From contig JAHCSU010000543.1 in the NCBI GenBank assembly GCA_023522315.1, positions 1 to 35,210 of the forward strand: a stretch of 35,210 bases of DNA, read 5' to 3'. The notes beneath the pieces are model-generated. The model had not been told where the DNA came from, made no database searches, and worked only from the letters and a program-made list of their open reading frames with translations. Both the position numbers and the translations under genes were made by a program. Positions 33,325-35,210 of the stretch are shown here, in pieces (the stretch's first letter is position 1; each line of letters opens with the position of its first letter). The DNA is from Nostoc sp. CCCryo 231-06 (GTDB lineage Bacteria; Cyanobacteriota; Cyanobacteriia; Cyanobacteriales; Nostocaceae).

Positions 33325-33918
33325 CTATTGCCAGAAATCAGTGACATCGTATCCTACTTCCCCTAGCATGTGACGTAGCAAGGGTAAGCTGAGTCCAATT
33401 ACATTGGTGTGACAGCCTTCAATTTTTTCCACGAATAAACTACCAAAACCCTCAATTGCAAAGGCTCCAGCACACTTGAGGGGTTCACCTGTAGCAACAT
33501 AAGCTTGAATGGTGCGATCGCTCATTTCAGCAAAGTAAACTCTTGTGACTTGAGACTTGACTATGGTACGGTTTTGAGATGTATCAATTAAGGCGTGACC
33601 TGTGTACAAGTCGCCAAAGTTACCTTGCATTATCTGCCAACGTGCGATCGCATCAGAAGTGTCTGGTGGTTTGCCGTAAATTTCACCATTCATGGATAAA
33701 ACCGAATCACAACCCATAATCAAAGCTGATTCAAACTGTGGGGCTACAGTTTCCGCTTTATACTGGGCAAGAGTTTTGACCAATTCTGCTGGTTCACTTA
33801 ATTCAATTTGCGACTCATCAAAATCACTTGCTCGAACTATCGGTTCAATACCAACAGTTTGCAGCAAGCGGCGTCGGGCTGGGGAAGCTGAGGCAAGTAC
33901 AAAAGGTGGAATTTTCAT
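33325..33918 (-). CDS. Maf-family nucleotide pyrophosphatase
   Basis: The 197-residue product starts [19 protein letters not shown], the Maf signature SxSxxRxxLL. It continues with DFDE (~33-36), [20 protein letters not shown] (~65-84, catalytic Asp), YTGHALI (~107-113) and [13 protein letters not shown] near the end. Maf proteins hydrolyse non-canonical or pyrimidine nucleoside triphosphates to monophosphates and are linked to septum control. I start at the ATG at 33918; the frame continues 20 codons upstream, but that part is translated heptamer repeat ([11 protein letters not shown]) and not protein-like. Confidence 0.95.
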   Translation of the reverse strand: MKIPPFVLASASPARRRLLQTVGIEPIVRASDFDESQIELSEPAELVKTLAQYKAETVAPQFESALIMGCDSVLSMNGEIYGKPPDTSDAIARWQIMQGNFGDLYTGHALIDTSQNRTIVKSQVTRVYFAEMSDRTIQAYVATGEPLKCAGAFAIEGFGSLFVEKIEGCHTNVIGLSLPLLRHMLGEVGYDVTDFWQ

Positions 33919-33942
33919 GATATTTCTAACAAACTTTCGTAA

Positions 33943-34057
33943 TTGGGTATTGGGCATGGGGCATTGGGCATTGGGCATGGGAAAGAATTCTTAATAACTC
34001 CTAACTCCAAACTCCAAACTCCTAACTCCTAACTCCTAACTCCCCATTCCCCATTCC
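33943..34057. repeat. Two adjacent heptamer arrays between maf and psbP genes
   Basis: Five TTGGGCA/TGGGGCA-type units run from 33943 to 33977. After 17 bases, nine units of TAACTCC, AAACTCC and CCATTCC type run from 33995 to 34057, ending five bases before the stop codon of the PsbP-like gene. Confidence 0.93.
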
Positions 34058-34061
34058 CTAA

Positions 34062-34607
34062 TTAATAAACAGAAAAAGAATTTACAACCTCATCAATCAT
34101 TCGTTTAACTCTCGGCCAGCGTTTTTCAGGAATTGAGGCGTTGAGGGTAAAAACTTTACCACGGCTAACAGCGACGCTGGCGATGTTGTGTCGTTGCTGT
34201 TGATTAGGGAGTTTAACCTCATACTCTAAAAGGTAGTATATTTTACCGTCTACTTCTCGCTGTGCAGCATTGACTAATTCAGCTGAACGACCAGAGTCAG
34301 GAGGCGCAAGAGCTGCTTTTCCCAACTTATATCCTACTTCTGTTGGGGTTCCCAATTCTGACAAAGTTTTGCCTTCGGGAACTGGGCTAATCACAACAGA
34401 AACATTTTCAGACACCTCAATCAAATCGTGGAAAACTACATCTGGGCCGTTGGCAACTTTAACTTGCAGCCAGCCGTTAGGATATAAAAACTGATAGCCA
34501 TCATCAGTGTCTACGAAGCTTTTGAGTCCAGATGCTGCCGCTACATCAGAATTACTCAGGCTGAAGCTCAACACCAATAGCAAAATTAATATAATTCGTT
34601 TCCACAT
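34062..34607 (-). CDS. PsbP-family photosystem II protein (CyanoP-like)
   Basis: The 181-residue product has an N-terminal signal (WKRIILILLLVLSFSLSNSD), then the PsbP fold: FVDTDDGYQFLYPNGWLQVKV (residues ~31-51), GPDVVFHDLIEVSENVSVVISPVP (~54-77), LGTPTEVGYKL (~86-96), REVDGKIYYLLEYEVKLP (~117-134) and a C-terminal RMIDEVVNSFSVY. CyanoP is an early photosystem II assembly factor on the lumenal side of the thylakoid. Cyanobacterial CyanoP is usually described as a lipoprotein, yet this sequence has no cysteine at all, so lipid attachment at a lipobox is not possible here. It may be cleaved as an ordinary Sec substrate or remain anchored. Confidence 0.93.
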   Translation of the reverse strand: MWKRIILILLLVLSFSLSNSDVAAASGLKSFVDTDDGYQFLYPNGWLQVKVANGPDVVFHDLIEVSENVSVVISPVPEGKTLSELGTPTEVGYKLGKAALAPPDSGRSAELVNAAQREVDGKIYYLLEYEVKLPNQQQRHNIASVAVSRGKVFTLNASIPEKRWPRVKRMIDEVVNSFSVY

Positions 34608-34992
34608 TTTTACAGATTCCTTTGGGCTGGAGACAACACCAGGCTTGCATCATTTCTCGTTATTATTCTCCCACCAACCGGGACGCTTCGGATAAGGCAT
34701 TATATGCGGAAGGATAAATGCCCAAATGTCGTTGAAAGGGGCAGGAGGCAGGAGGAGCAAATCATCCCTTTATTTTAAGAGAATATGATTTGGAGCTACT
34801 GAACTCTTGTAAAGTTGCAACCCTACCCGCCTCGGAATGAATTCCAAGGCTAATAGCTTAAGTCAGCTCAAGCTGACTGAAAGATTTTTAAGCATTGCGG
34901 GAATACTAGACACAGTAAATTCCATTAAAAACAGCACGTAAATGGCTCTGTGGCGACTTTACCGGAATTGATGGGTCTAAAGCTCCGTCGTT
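34608..34992. other. Hairpin-rich intergenic region, possible transposon end
   Basis: After a purine-rich GCAGGAGGCAGGAGGAGC tract (34741-34758), three hairpins follow in the second half: GCCTCGGAAT/ATTCCAAGGC (34829-34850, one mismatch), AGTCAGCT-CA-AGCTGACT (34861-34878, perfect), and CCGTCG/CGACGG (34985-35001), the last overlapping the stop of the small gene to the right. No tnpA or tnpB reading frame remains. The layout resembles the folded ends of IS200/IS605-type elements; this is inference. Confidence 0.4.
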
Positions 34993-35130
34993 CTACGACG
35001 GCTTTGAGAATTGAGCTATACATTTTCTAAGAACATCAGACATTCCCACGCCTTGTTTTTGTGCTTCTTCTTTTAATTGCTGAAGTTCATACTCAGACAA
35101 TCTAACTTTAATCGATTTTTCTCTAGACAT
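34993..35130 (-). CDS. Small ribbon-helix-helix (CopG/Arc-like) protein
   Basis: The 45-residue product starts MSREKSIKVRLSEYELQQLK and continues EEAQKQGVGMSDVLRKCIAQ. The pattern is a short beta strand (KSIKVRLS), helix 1 (EYELQQLKEEAQKQG), a turn at GVGMS, and helix 2 (DVLRKCI), a complete ribbon-helix-helix DNA-binding fold of the CopG/Arc type. Such proteins dimerise and repress their own promoters, often as antitoxins or as accessory genes of plasmids and insertion sequences. No toxin frame follows it; the DNA downstream is a run of hairpins, the first of which contains its stop codon. The ATG at 35130 is the only in-frame start. Confidence 0.7.
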   Translation of the reverse strand: MSREKSIKVRLSEYELQQLKEEAQKQGVGMSDVLRKCIAQFSKPS

Positions 35131-35210
35131 CAGTGAACGTTTGAGGGTACAATATTAATTATGCCACAGGTAGAATAACCGCTAGCACAAATGGATAACC
35201 AACCCCAAAA

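Noticed and set aside
33919-33978. 20-residue N-terminal extension of the Maf protein
   Set aside because: It is translated heptamer repeat; the family N-terminus begins at the ATG at 33918.
35191-35210. Possible start of a plus-strand gene (ATG, MDNQPQ) at the right edge
   Set aside because: Only six codons are visible and no ribosome site precedes it; cannot be supported.

Overview
The window comes from a filamentous, Nostoc/Anabaena-like cyanobacterium. The evidence is a dense scatter of the octamer GCGATCGC (HIP1) inside and outside genes, heptameric short tandem repeats (TAGGGAA, TAACTCC, CCCCATG types) in many gaps, and cyanobacterial marker genes: pcyA (phycocyanobilin synthesis), a PsbP/CyanoP-like photosystem II protein, a Tic20-like protein, a DevBCA-type exporter and PEP-CTERM proteins. 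No tRNA, rRNA or CRISPR array was found.

Layout. 1-639 is the N-terminal part of an unrecognised protein that runs off the left edge and carries a 41-codon direct repeat. 1168-3656 holds a small Cys protein, a Tic20-like membrane protein, an FAH-family hydrolase and rpsF with a clear promoter. 3657-6555 holds a 161-bp ISL3-like MITE with perfect 8-bp target duplications, a coiled-coil protein, a STAS anti-sigma-factor antagonist with a duplicated 3' end, and a DedA protein. argG lies at 6681-7883.

8167-15846 looks like a phosphate-acquisition block. It has two unrelated secreted alkaline phosphatases (PhoA type with a Sec signal, PhoX type with a Tat signal), a Zn-type cation diffusion facilitator, and two similar small PEP-CTERM proteins. 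A glycosyltransferase follows.

17261-23461 is a minus-strand translation/recombination series in the order rpsB, tsf, a conserved hypothetical, recG and a HEPN-like small protein. rpsB has a structured leader and tsf a canonical terminator. recG and its upstream neighbour carry in-frame insertions of repeats that are otherwise intergenic.

23853-27321 holds a DUF4336 protein, a Uma2 nuclease-like protein, an HAD phosphatase and a membrane-anchored hypothetical. 27439-31029 is devB-devC-devA. The following gene-poor 1.5 kb contains a 21-bp minisatellite (10 full units), a composite MITE with 8-bp target duplications, and an IS630-like MITE. pcyA, a Maf nucleotide pyrophosphatase and the PsbP-like gene follow. 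The right edge has three consecutive hairpins beside a 45-residue ribbon-helix-helix gene, possibly the remnant of an IS200/IS605-type element.

No clear defence or other novel multi-gene system is visible. The most unusual content is the set of small non-autonomous elements and repeats, several of which have entered reading frames, and the phosphatase/PEP-CTERM neighbourhood. All family assignments come from reading motifs; no database search was run.
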